Origin: Methanobacteriota archaeon
GTDB taxonomy: Archaea > Halobacteriota > Methanosarcinia > Methanosarcinales > Methanosarcinaceae
Direction of reading: 5' to 3'
Assembly: GCA_016841625.1 (NCBI GenBank)
Contig: JAENYU010000026.1
Coordinates: forward strand, 1 to 60,307
Length of the DNA: 60,307 bases
Shown here: in pieces, positions 51,486-60,252 of the stretch
Numbering within the stretch: position 1 is the first letter of the stretch
How the letters are laid out: every line of letters begins with the position of its first letter
Made by a program: the position numbers and the translations under genes
Notes under the pieces: generated by a model
Seen by the model: only the letters and a program-made list of their open reading frames with translations
What the model was told of the DNA's origin: nothing
The model's database searches: none

Positions 51486-52041
51486 GCTCAGGATTTAAGC
51501 TCCCTTACCCCCAACCTTTCTTTCTAATCCTCTTCAATTATCTTTTTTCGTACTTTCTTTGAGGTCGGAACACATCAGACCGGATTTGAGGCGTAAATAC
51601 CGGGAAAAGGGGTAAATTGATGCCTTTAAAAAATATAAAGGGCTCAAAATATCCAAAGGCTCCGGAAAAGGCATATTCCATGGGCCTGGAACATATCCCT
51701 TTTCAAATCTCTTCTCCGCCGAAAGAGCACTACAAAGCAGGTTATATAGATCCATTTCTATAAAAACAACCTGTAAGAAACAATCCAACCACCAGTTTTT
51801 GAAATCCAGAAAGATTCAATCCTTTCTGAAGTTTTACTTCTCCATCTTTCACGAGGGTATGGTCTCTTCTCTAGGCTCCGGCGAAAAAGGCCCTTATGGA
51901 GTGGTTTTTGAAAAAAAAGCTCCCGCCCCTCATACGATGAGCTTCCGGGAACCGGGACGAAGAGAACATGGTGTATGATTCGAGCAGGGAAACCGGGTTT
52001 AACATTTTAGCAAGAGGGAGTACAAGTAAAGGTGTAAATGA
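51486..52041. other. Spacer between receiver copies 2 and 3
   Basis: No gene found; one short minus-strand frame (51,534-51,788) has no family resemblance. A ttttacttctcc...tctagg region and aggtgtaaatga ribosome-site-like stretch precede the third receiver. Confidence 0.45.
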
Positions 52042-52497
52042 ATGAATGGAAAAAAGATTCTTGTCGTTGAGGATGAACACATAGTTGCAATGGGAATCAA
52101 GAGAATGCTAAAGAGCCTGGGGCATCAGGTTACAGGCATAGCTTCCACGGGGGAAGACGCAGTCCGAAAAGCTGAGAACACTTTTCCTGACCTGGTGCTG
52201 ATGGACATCATGCTAAAGGGCAAGCTCGAAGGCCTGGACGCTGCAGAAGAGATCAAAACCAGGTTCGACACCCCTGTGATATACATTACCGCTTGCTCTG
52301 ATAAAAAGATCCGGGAACAGGCAGAAAAAACGGGAGCATTCGGCTATATAACCAAACCTTTTGATGAAAATGACCTGGCTGATAGTATCGAAACAGCTTT
52401 AAAAAACCACGAGGTTGTGAGAAAAAGCAGTGAAGGGGAGATACTTCATGAAGTAATAATCTCTTTGCCTGTAGAAATAATTCATGGGGAGCAATAG
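52042..52497 (+). CDS. Single-domain response regulator, copy 3
   Basis: A 151-residue relative of the two other receivers, more diverged: ILVVEDEHIVAMGIKRMLKSLGHQVTG, phospho-Asp in LVLMDIMLKGKLEG, YITACS (Thr in place of Ser) and ITKPFDENDL. The C-terminal 25 residues are unrelated (KSSEGEILHEVIISLPVEII). Start ATG 52,042 has GGTG about ten bases upstream. There is no kinase or regulator next to it, so it is either an older copy of the module or an orphan partner of the same kinase. Confidence 0.92.
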   Translation: MNGKKILVVEDEHIVAMGIKRMLKSLGHQVTGIASTGEDAVRKAENTFPDLVLMDIMLKGKLEGLDAAEEIKTRFDTPVIYITACSDKKIREQAEKTGAFGYITKPFDENDLADSIETALKNHEVVRKSSEGEILHEVIISLPVEIIHGEQ

Positions 52498-52957
52498 TTT
52501 TCACTGGGTGGTATTCCAGGCAAGCATAAAAACGCTTAAAAGGCGTTCCAGGACTGGAATTCCCCTCCCTCTTTTACGTTATCCTTTTCACTTCTTCTTC
52601 TTCTTCTTCTTCGCCCCTTTTACTCCTGGTTTTAGTTTCCATTTAGGATGTGAAATTAATATCTTCTTTATAAGTGCTCCTCGACAATGCTGTTTGCGTA
52701 CAGTTAAGATTTATTGTGTCCTTATACTTCTCCAACATTTCATCTCATTGTTCGTGATTCAGCAAAACATCTTTAATGACCATTTGATAAATTTATAGTA
52801 ATTCATGTAAAAAATTACGCTTTAAATTAAATTGATTTATTTATAATTTCAACCATAATTTATTTAGCTATAAATTCAATCATTTGTCCTGAAGCAGTTC
52901 AAAAATTGAGTGTCAGGCTTTTGAAGATAAAATCCTTAATTTGATCCCGGTACAATC
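52498..52957. other. AT-rich spacer with CTT triplet run
   Basis: Contains cttcttcttcttcttcttcttc at about 52,591, otherwise AT-rich. No convincing gene. The DnaJ-like gene begins at 52,958. Confidence 0.45.
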
Positions 52958-53551
52958 ATGGTCGAAAACGATTACTACAGGGTCCTGGGGGTTCCGGAAA
53001 ATGCCTCCGCTGAAGAAATAAAAACCGCCTACCACGGACTTGCCTTTAAATACCATCCTGATAGGAACAGCAGTGCGTATGCTGAAGAGCAGATGAAGAG
53101 GATTAACCAGGCGCATGATATTCTTTCGGACCCTGATAAACGGGTCGAATATGACCGGGAGAGGAGATTCGGGCCCGGTTTTTCGACCCTGGGCAGAAAC
53201 CCGGGACCCCGTGGATATACCTGGAGAAAAGAGTATACCTGGTCATGGGAAAAGCAAAGCGGAACAAGCAGGACTTCAGGCAGAAAAGAATGGGGTAGTT
53301 ATTCGAGAGGGCCTGGCAGCAGGACTTCGGCAACCGGTCGTGAAAAAGCCCCTGGCTGGCAGTCCCGGGGAAGCAGTTCGAACCCGGGGTTTCTGGACGT
53401 GATCCTCCGCATTCTTGGCGCCCTGGCCGCCATCTGGATACTTCTCCTCCGGCCGATGTTGATCCTTTTCCTTTTGATTATAATCGCACTTCTTCTTGCT
53501 TTCTGGATCCTGATAATTGAAATACTCCGGCTTGTACGAAGCAAAATGTGA
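52958..53551 (+). CDS. DnaJ-domain membrane protein
   Basis: The 197-residue protein starts with a J-domain: DYYRVLGVPENASAEEIKTAYHGLAFKYHPDRNSS with HPD at 33-35, and RINQAHDILSDPDKRVEYDRER. A Ser/Gly/Arg-rich linker follows (about 75-140), then two hydrophobic stretches (LDVILRILGALAAIWILLLRPMLILFLLIIIALLLAFWILIIEILRLV), so it is C-terminally membrane anchored with the J-domain inside. It has neither the zinc domain nor the C-terminal substrate-binding parts of true DnaJ. It would recruit Hsp70 to the membrane; its partner is not in the window. Confidence 0.88.
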   Translation: MVENDYYRVLGVPENASAEEIKTAYHGLAFKYHPDRNSSAYAEEQMKRINQAHDILSDPDKRVEYDRERRFGPGFSTLGRNPGPRGYTWRKEYTWSWEKQSGTSRTSGRKEWGSYSRGPGSRTSATGREKAPGWQSRGSSSNPGFLDVILRILGALAAIWILLLRPMLILFLLIIIALLLAFWILIIEILRLVRSKM

Positions 53552-53612
53552 AATTAGAAGCTGGGCAGGAAAATAGGTTCTTTAAACAACATTTTAAAGA
53601 ACCATGGATAAA

Positions 53613-55124
53613 TCAGGACTTAAGTTCCCGTTCCAGCGTTTCAGCCACGGTTTTCAGGACCTTGATCCTTGAATAGTACTTGTCATTGGCTTCCACGACA
53701 ATCCAGGGGGCATAGCTCGTGCTGGTTTTCTGGAGTATCTCTTCTGCAGCGTCTACGTAATCTACCCACCTTTCCCGGTTCCGCCAGTCTTCAGGGGTGA
53801 TTTTCCACTGTTTCCTGGGATCTGCCTTTCGGCTTTCGAAGCGTTCGAGCTGTGTATCCCGGTCGATCTGGAGCCAGAACTTGAGGACAATTGTACCCGA
53901 ATTTGTCAGGATTTCCTCGAACTCGTTGATTTCCCGGTAAGCCCGCTTCCATTCATCGTCGCTACAGAGTCCCTCTATACGTTCCACCAGGACTCTCCCG
54001 TACCAGCTCCGGTCGTAGATGGTCATGTGCCCGGCTTTTGGCATTCCCTCTAAAAAGCGCCAGAGGTAGTGGTGGGCTTTTTCGATGTCGTTTGGAGCCC
54101 CTACCGGGAGGACCCTGTAAAGCCTCGGGTTCAGTTCCTGGACCAGGCGGTGGATATCCCCCCCCTTGCCTGCTGCATCCATGCCTTCAAAGACGATTAC
54201 CAGAGAACGCTTTTGCCTGAAAAGTTCGTACTGGAGTTCGCGGAGTTTGTTCTGGCACTGTTTTTTGGATTCTTTATACTCATCAAACGGAAGCGTTTTT
54301 GAAAGATCTACCTTTTCCAGCAAGGAACCATTAAGATCGAGGAATTTGGAGGTGCTGACGTCCAGGTATTTGATAGTCTGCTGCCCGGGAGTTCTGGTAA
54401 CCTTTTCTATATGTCCCCTGACCACCTGGATCACAGTGCTGATGATCTTGAGGGTTGCAAATTTCCTGTCATTTGCCTCCACAATTGTCCAGGGAGAATG
54501 GGGAAAGTCGGTCATTTCCAGGACCTTTTCCACCACAGGCAAATACTTGCCGTATTCGTGAATGAAGTCAAGTTCCCCCCCGCCGACACCCTCATATTCG
54601 TCCAGGATCAGGGGGATGTTGTCCTTGCGGATTTTCTTGAAGCGTTCCTTCTGTTCCTTCTCGCTAATATGGAGGAAAAACTTGAGGATGAGGCAACCGT
54701 CCACGGCCAGCTGGCGTTCGAAATAATTGATTTCCTTCAGGCATTTTTCCAGGGCTTCTTCGGACCCTTCTTTTCCGAACTTTTCGATAATTGCCCGGCT
54801 GTACCAGCTCCTGTCAAAGATTGCAATTTTGCCCTCTACCGGAATCTTGGTCCAGAAACGCCAGAGAAAAGGTTTCATGGCTTCCTCATAACAGGGCCTT
54901 GCCATTGTGTGGAAGTCGTAACCTCTGGGGTCCAGGGGCAGGATGAAACTGTTAATGTCCTCTGCCATCCCTGAGGAATGCCAGCCCTCAAAAACAAGAA
55001 TAATCGGGATCTTCAGCTCCCAGGCATGTCGCTGGAGCTCTCCGAGTTCTTCTTCCAGGGATTTTATGTTCTCCTTATACTCTCCGTTTTTCACGCTCAT
55101 TGACAGGTCGATATTTTCAAGCAT
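53613..55124 (-). CDS. Two-domain PPK2-family polyphosphate phosphotransferase
   Basis: The protein of about 503 residues has two fused PPK2 domains. The N-terminal one has an altered P-loop (VFEGWHSSGMAED, 45-57) followed by FDRSWYSRAIIEKF, and the C-terminal one a canonical VFEGMDAAGKGGD (312-324) and YDRSWYGRVLVERI, with lid sequences ESRKADPRKQWKITPEDWRNRERWVDY. This layout is that of polyphosphate:AMP phosphotransferases (class II PPK2), in which the second domain is catalytic. It converts AMP (or ADP) to a higher phosphorylated nucleotide at the expense of polyphosphate. ATG 55,124 is preferred to GTG four codons upstream. It is convergent with the DnaJ-like gene. Confidence 0.92.
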   Translation of the reverse strand: MLENIDLSMSVKNGEYKENIKSLEEELGELQRHAWELKIPIILVFEGWHSSGMAEDINSFILPLDPRGYDFHTMARPCYEEAMKPFLWRFWTKIPVEGKIAIFDRSWYSRAIIEKFGKEGSEEALEKCLKEINYFERQLAVDGCLILKFFLHISEKEQKERFKKIRKDNIPLILDEYEGVGGGELDFIHEYGKYLPVVEKVLEMTDFPHSPWTIVEANDRKFATLKIISTVIQVVRGHIEKVTRTPGQQTIKYLDVSTSKFLDLNGSLLEKVDLSKTLPFDEYKESKKQCQNKLRELQYELFRQKRSLVIVFEGMDAAGKGGDIHRLVQELNPRLYRVLPVGAPNDIEKAHHYLWRFLEGMPKAGHMTIYDRSWYGRVLVERIEGLCSDDEWKRAYREINEFEEILTNSGTIVLKFWLQIDRDTQLERFESRKADPRKQWKITPEDWRNRERWVDYVDAAEEILQKTSTSYAPWIVVEANDKYYSRIKVLKTVAETLERELKS

Positions 55125-57243
55125 ACCAGGTCTCACAGGAAACTCTATGTAAAAATAAATTCTATATTGGGAAGTGCATTGCTGTGCGTTTTAATGAGTG
55201 AACTTAATTGGAATAGGGCATTCGCCCTTAAATAAATGCTGATTGTACCTCAGAATCAAAAAATATTCTGAGTAAATATTCTGGTAATTAAATAGCACTG
55301 TCCGGGTAACCCCAGGTTAGGTGGTTAAGTTATGATAATGGCAGTTAAATATTTCTAAATTAAATTGTTTTGGATCTAATATATATTATAATTTAAATAT
55401 CTATTAATAACACTTTGATGTTCGTTGGAACTTTTATATATATATATATAAAAAAAATTATTGAAAATACATATTTTTATTGAAACTTCGAGTTTTCTAT
55501 TTTGTACCACAAAGTGTTAATTAAATGGCAAGTTTAATTGTAAAAAATCAAAAATTATTAAATTTGGCTAATATGCGTTTCTAGTACTTTTCAATTTACA
55601 TAGTCTAGCATTTTTGGAGTGAAAAATAGTTTATAAATATAGTCATATTTAATCTATGCAGATATGGGAAAGTATGCGTTTATGAGGAGTCAGTTGTATT
55701 AATTTTTTAAGACTTTACGATTAATCGAAAGACAGTCATTATATATAAAATAATATATCTATATCTGTTATTTGGCACCATGGTCACAAACAAATTATAC
55801 AAAATTGTTGTTCTATTGTATGCTTCTTAATATCTACATTTTACTATAATAATTAGGCATTTATCTAATATTACATACTATGTCAAATGTTATTTATAGT
55901 ATATTATTTTAAACAACTAATCTAATATATAATCTAATTAGGTTACGCCAAACGTATGTTGTCAAAAATATCTAATATTATATACTTTTTGAAATTCTAT
56001 CTATTTTTTAAAACAATATTTGCATAATCAATTACATATACTTTTTTATACACACATAGGAATCATTTACCACCCAGTTACTTCAAAAGGGGTAAAAAAT
56101 TATAAACACTTAAGAACATATTTTTTTTAAAATGTAGTTTAATGTTACTTCAAAATATATTATGTGTACAGGAGGATCTAATTTGAAGTTAGTGTAATTG
56201 TTTCAAAATATATAATAAAAGTTATTTAAAAAAATGATTTAAATTAGGCTATGTGTATATAATATTTTATAACACTGCGAAGCTAGACTATTTTGTATAA
56301 CTAAGCACGGATACATATAGGCAAAAATGCAAAAAAACGCAACAAATTTAGACAAACAATGTGATCAATCAGAAATATGGTCATAGATCTGAAAATTCTT
56401 CAATTTCCTCCATTACTATATACCATATGAATGGGATTGCTGATATCCATGAATATACTGTTTCTGAACTAAAATCCTGTTGCATGGTGGGTATATCGGT
56501 AGGAAAGGGCATATTCCCATATGATATAGAATAATCGACTAAACAAAAACATAGCCAGTTTGAGGCCTGAAAAACTGTCCCCATATGATATATGAATGAT
56601 CGTAATGCTGTCAGGCATAAGGAGTCATTATGGCAGGCAAAAATGTGCTAATTACCCCTGGTTATTATTAGATGTCATATTTATTACAAAAATTGATTTT
56701 TGTTCACAAGCCCCGGGGAATAAAAAAATAAGTCTCGAAGGGGATAGATGTGGAAGTAAATTAATTTTAATTTTCAGGGAACTTAGTCTTTTCATTGGTA
56801 AACCTGGCATTTAAACTGAATTAAATATGCCTATTTTTATATAGGCATTTTCAGCTCACCACTGCTACACTCTCTGACTCAAAAAACGTTAAGAACACAT
56901 AGGCACTATTTGAAAACCTTCTACACTATTTTTTAGACCGACGGGCTAAAATAAATAATATTTATATCATTATAGTTTTAAGTTGCGATTTATCATCAAA
57001 AAATATCTAAATTCAAATCACAAAATATTTTAATGAATTTTAAAATTCTACTTGAAAAATATTAATTGAAATATTCCTTATTTATTCTTTCTTTTTTAAA
57101 AAAGGAGTAGTGGGAAATGATGTTCTACTCATGTAACTATATATTATTACCTGAAATTTAGTGACCATCGCCCGGGTTTAAGGACGATATTTTGCAAGGC
57201 CCCTGCAAAAAAACCGTAACTATTAAATGATCGAGGTAACAAA
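55125..57243. other. 2.1-kb AT-rich region without recognisable genes
   Basis: Base composition drops sharply, with frequent tatatata (for example 55,436-55,450). Frames longer than 60 codons are scarce and show no family likeness. Some phrases repeat: cccatatgatata at 56,516 and 56,580, and ttaaaaaatgatttaa-like stretches. At 56,630 an AAGGAG precedes a 13-codon frame (MAGKNVLITPGYY). The region could be a decayed insertion, a chromatin-bound or structural region, or simple neutral spacer. Confidence 0.6.
56827..56852. terminator. Small hairpin with T run in the AT-rich region
   Basis: atgcctatttttatataggcat pairs seven bases and is followed by ttttcag; it could end a plus-strand transcript from the preceding short frames. 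Confidence 0.4.
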
Positions 57244-57708
57244 TTATAATTCGAGCTCAAGTTCAAAAATTTCTTCGAACTGTTTATACTTTTTACGAGC
57301 ACGGTACAGGTACTGACGAATCGGATTCTTTTCCCCTGCTCTTGCAAAGAGTGCTTCTATTTCCCCTTTTGAGAATACCGCCTCAAGTTTCTTTAGCGGT
57401 ATCGCTTCAAGTCCTTCCATGTCCCTGACCACCGGATTGCTTATAGGAATTGGGATGGGCAGCAGGGAGATGGGCGCTTCATCTACCCAGTTCCATCCCG
57501 GGTCATATATATTCGCATAAAATGCCCCGCATGTCGTACACCTTGTTGCAACCACGATTTCCCCTCCGGAAACATGATAGCTAATGCTGACCATTACGGA
57601 GTCGCAGTGCGTGCAGGTACCGATCTCGTTTTCTTCAAGACTGTATGCGGGCATCCGGGTTTCACCCATGTAAAGAACGTTATCCTGGAGGTCATACCTG
57701 TAATCCAT
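57244..57708 (-). CDS. Zinc-ribbon protein of unknown function
   Basis: From ATG 57,708 (GGTG about eight bases upstream) the 154-residue protein has a zinc ribbon: CTHC at about 31-34 and CTTC at about 56-59, with strand residues between (VMVSISYHVSGGEIVVATR), then a Pro/Ile-rich bridge (LLPIPIPISNPVV) and a helical, charged C-terminus (RQYLYRARKKYKQFEEIFEL). I do not recognise the family. Codon use is normal although the surroundings are AT-rich. Confidence 0.75.
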   Translation of the reverse strand: MDYRYDLQDNVLYMGETRMPAYSLEENEIGTCTHCDSVMVSISYHVSGGEIVVATRCTTCGAFYANIYDPGWNWVDEAPISLLPIPIPISNPVVRDMEGLEAIPLKKLEAVFSKGEIEALFARAGEKNPIRQYLYRARKKYKQFEEIFELELEL

Positions 57709-58325
57709 TATTATCACACCTTAATGCGGCCTGGAAATTAGGGAGGTCTCTACGTAAGCCAGTTTCCCCATACATTTCTGTCTAAGGTAACGAAACTATT
57801 AAAATTAATCCCCCCAGGATCGAAAATACGTAAAAGCACTCACATTTCAATTTTGAAATTTGCGGAAGGTAGAAAAAGATGACATGAATAAGACCTAAAT
57901 GAAATCAATACCGGCAACCAAAAAGGACGACATCTATATATAGGATCACTTCGAAACATATTAAGTAAGGATGTAAATATATATTCCAAGTGTTCAAATT
58001 TTGAAAGGCATTTCAAGCCTGATTTAGGGCTTTTGCACCATCTAATAGCTTTTACAAAAAGTGTGTGAAAGATAAAAATATAGAAGTATGATTACTTTGT
58101 AGGCAAGTCCCCTTAAATATAGTAAATACATTAGTAGGGCGTAAAAAACAATATATCGGGGAAGGACATATATATGTATTAAGATAGACAGCATCAGTGG
58201 TAAAAATATAATTATATGAGATGCAAAAAAATTTATAACCATTCCTATCATAACGAATTAATTTACAAACCTATATATAGAGTTAAAACTGACATAGTTT
58301 ACTGTATCAGTAGAGGTGGTAATAC
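57709..58325. other. Divergent spacer before the DUF2551-like gene
   Basis: AT-rich. A short minus-strand hydrophobic frame (58,042-58,251) is unlikely to be real. The only assignable element is the TATA-like ctatatatag at 58,271. Confidence 0.45.
58271..58280 (+). promoter_or_regulatory. TATA-like box of the DUF2551-like gene
   Basis: The run ctatatatag lies about 50 bases before the ATG at 58,326, leaving room for a leader of about 25-30 bases that ends in agaggtgg, a ribosome site. Confidence 0.55.
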
Positions 58326-58658
58326 ATGGGATCCATCCGTTCCAAAATCAAAGCTCGAGTAGAAAAATTTATTGAAGTAGATTCCACCGGCTATCGAAGA
58401 GCAATTTTATGCATCTTTATAAAAGTCAAGAAAGCAACCATTGACGAGCTGCATGAGATGCTTGAAAAAAAATACAATGTTTCAAGGAATACGGTTGCAT
58501 CCATGGTGGGATATATTCATTCAAAGTTAGGGATATTGAGGTCTCACAAGGAGTCCTATAAGACCCCAATAGTATACACTCTTCGTGAAGAGTACCTGGA
58601 TCTGCTTATGAAAATCATAAATACGCCATCTAAGCATTCAGGTGATGCAGCTTCATAA
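58326..58658 (+). CDS. DUF2551-like winged-helix protein
   Basis: The 110-residue protein has STGYRRAILCIFIKVKKATIDELHEMLEKKYNVSRNTVASMVGYIHSKLGILRSHKESYKTPIVYTLREEYLDLLMKI, which matches the archaeal DUF2551 pattern as I know it and has a winged-helix layout (three helices and a wing). It probably binds DNA or RNA. It is preceded by a good box and ribosome site and followed by another small wHTH-like gene in the same direction, 62 bases on. Confidence 0.75.
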   Translation: MGSIRSKIKARVEKFIEVDSTGYRRAILCIFIKVKKATIDELHEMLEKKYNVSRNTVASMVGYIHSKLGILRSHKESYKTPIVYTLREEYLDLLMKIINTPSKHSGDAAS

Positions 58659-58720
58659 AAATTACTGCCAAATTTCAGATTGCCGCATAAATGATTTTAT
58701 TCTTATTTTGCTGATAGACT

Positions 58721-59122
58721 ATGTCACTTGTTAAAAACGCCCCAAGGACAGCGACTACCATTATCGCCCGCTCGGACGCAAACGCCCGCATAAGTAAAAC
58801 AAGGGATCCTTACGGTACCCTTATGCAGCGCGTTTTCCAGGAGGATGCCACTGCCCAGAGGGGCCGGAAGTTCTTAACCATAATAGAGGAAAGGCAGGCG
58901 GCAGGCAATCCGCTCCGGACCGAAGAATGGGAAACAATGCTTGATGAACTTCAGGTAGGGCGTGCCTCTTTTTATGCAATGCGCAACAAGCTACTGGGAG
59001 CCGGGCTCATCTCCATAAGTAATGGGGAGTACAGGCTCTCAGGCCAGTTTTCCAGTGACCTGATTGACATGGCCCGCTGGTGGTGGACTGCCGTCCTGGG
59101 TCAGAAGGAAGAAAACCTTTGA
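58721..59122 (+). CDS. Small HTH-like protein of unknown function
   Basis: The 133-residue product has a basic, disordered start ([25 protein letters not shown]) and a likely helix-turn-helix or winged helix in its second half ([42 protein letters not shown]), ending in a Trp-rich helix ([11 protein letters not shown]). No family is recognised. No ribosome site is clear. It sits between the DUF2551-like gene and tRNA-Gln. Confidence 0.65.
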   Translation: MSLVKNAPRTATTIIARSDANARISKTRDPYGTLMQRVFQEDATAQRGRKFLTIIEERQAAGNPLRTEEWETMLDELQVGRASFYAMRNKLLGAGLISISNGEYRLSGQFSSDLIDMARWWWTAVLGQKEENL

Positions 59123-59155
59123 AGTAAGCTGTAAAATTTCTAAATGTGAGCCGAA

Positions 59156-59167
59156 AGTTATATATAC
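59156..59167 (+). promoter_or_regulatory. Promoter of tRNA-Gln
   Basis: ccgaaagttatatatac is a strong archaeal promoter: a purine-rich BRE followed by a TATA box, 66-77 bases before the tRNA. The transcript would have a leader of about 45 bases, to be removed by RNase P. Confidence 0.7.
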
Positions 59168-59232
59168 AGATTTGTCCTTTAGAAGATACGCTCAGGGGCG
59201 CCCGAAAGCGTGCCCGAAAGAGAAATCATAGA

Positions 59233-59305
59233 AGCCCGGTAGTGTAGTGGTCAATCATGCGGGACTCTGACTCCCGCAACCTCGGTTCGAATCCGTGCCG
59301 GGCTA
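59233..59305 (+). tRNA. tRNA-Gln (CTG anticodon)
   Basis: A 73-base cloverleaf: acceptor agcccgg pairs with ccgggct, then discriminator A. The anticodon arm is cgggactctgactcccg with loop ctctgac and anticodon ctg. The T arm ctcggttcgaatccgtg pairs with one U-U mismatch. No CCA is encoded. The strong promoter upstream supports function. Confidence 0.93.
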
Positions 59306-59449
59306 TCTCAAACTCGTAAAGATTCTTACGAATGTTTCGTGGGATCTCCCTACCTTTTTTTCCTGAATATTAGCTGTTTAGCTTAGATGTTCAGTATTTC
59401 GGCACCTTATTCAAGACAGATATCCTGACAGATGCCTCAAGATTTCCAC

Positions 59450-59916
59450 AGCCGGAGTATCTCTGTACGAGGCTTCCTGACACTTCATTTTAGAGGCTCT
59501 TTACGGAATTATGTCTGTAAGTATTGTTCTCTATGTGTGTTGAAAAATGCATGTAATGATAGTGAAAAAAGGACAATATCAAGAGATCCAGGAGAGTGCC
59601 TAATGGAGTACAGAGGGCTAAGCTGAATACAGAAGAAGGAACGGAACAGTATCAGAAAAGAATGTGTACTGTAGAGCTTGTATTTGTTTAGATGAAAGAA
59701 GATAGAGGATTCAAAGGATTTCTTTTGAGGGGGAAAAAGAAGGCAAAAATTGAGTTTCTTGTGATGTGTACTGTACACAACATAAAGAAGATAGCAGATC
59801 TCATAAAGAGAGAAGGGAAAAACCTGAAAGAAATTCTAAAAATGATGGCAGAAAGAGGGAATGAGTATGGGAATAGATGGGAAATTGTAGCAGGAAAAAC
59901 AAGTAAGCTCTGTTGA
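59450..59916 (+). pseudogene. IS1182-type transposase C-terminal remnant
   Basis: Pieces of three reading segments line up with the end of an IS1182-type transposase: NYVCKYCSLCVLKNACNDSEKRTISRDPG (frame starting near 59,507) corresponds to the zinc-like CxxC plus ISRDP part. After a shift at about 59,605-59,611 the next frame reads RAKLNTEEGTEQYQKRMCTVELVFV. An amber TAG at 59,689-59,691 stands where the family has Gln, and after it comes MKEDRGFKGFLLRGKKKAKIEFLVMCTVHNIKKIADLIK. It therefore has at least one frameshift and one stop and lacks the N-terminus. Confidence 0.75.
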
Positions 59917-60199
59917 TCACTGAAAACTGATCTCTTTTTGAATGAAGCAAAAAGAAAATTGAATTGGGATATTACCCAATTGTAGAATTCAAAGTGATTT
60001 TGAGACAGCTTGCTAAAATACATTTTCTCAAATAATTCCTCCACAGATAATTAATTGGATGTTCACCCGGGTGTAAAAAACAAAGCAAATCTGTATGGCA
60101 TTAAGGCAAAAAAGTCGATTTTTGTGCCAGTTTTTTCTTCAATTCAGAACCTATTTGAAAAGTCGACAAGTACGTTTTGTAAAAGTTGCAATAAACTTT

Positions 60200-60224
60200 A
60201 TTCCGTGTCAAAAAGACACGGAAT
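60200..60224. terminator. Hairpin between transposase remnant and the last gene
   Basis: attccgtgtcaaaaagacacggaat is a perfect ten-pair stem with a five-base loop, placed 29 bases beyond the stop codon of the minus-strand gene at the window's end. It is suited to terminate that gene. Confidence 0.6.
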
Positions 60225-60252
60225 ATTAATTTTCAAATTGCGTTTCGATTAT

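Larger units (their letters stand above)
59306..60252. other. Spacer after tRNA-Gln with transposase remnant
   Basis: Other than the transposase fragment at about 59,450-59,916 this holds no gene. AT-rich sequence and a hairpin at 60,200 fill the rest. The N-terminal half of the transposase is missing. Confidence 0.5.

Noticed and set aside
56596-56814. A 72-codon plus-strand frame in the AT-rich island
   Set aside because: No family, weak composition and in a geneless region; more likely chance or decay.
55125-57243. Replication origin
   Set aside because: AT-rich, but no Orc1/Cdc6 gene and no ORB-type repeats recognised in the window.
58042-58251. A 69-codon hydrophobic minus-strand frame
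   Set aside because: AT-rich DNA gives hydrophobic frames by chance; it has no start support.
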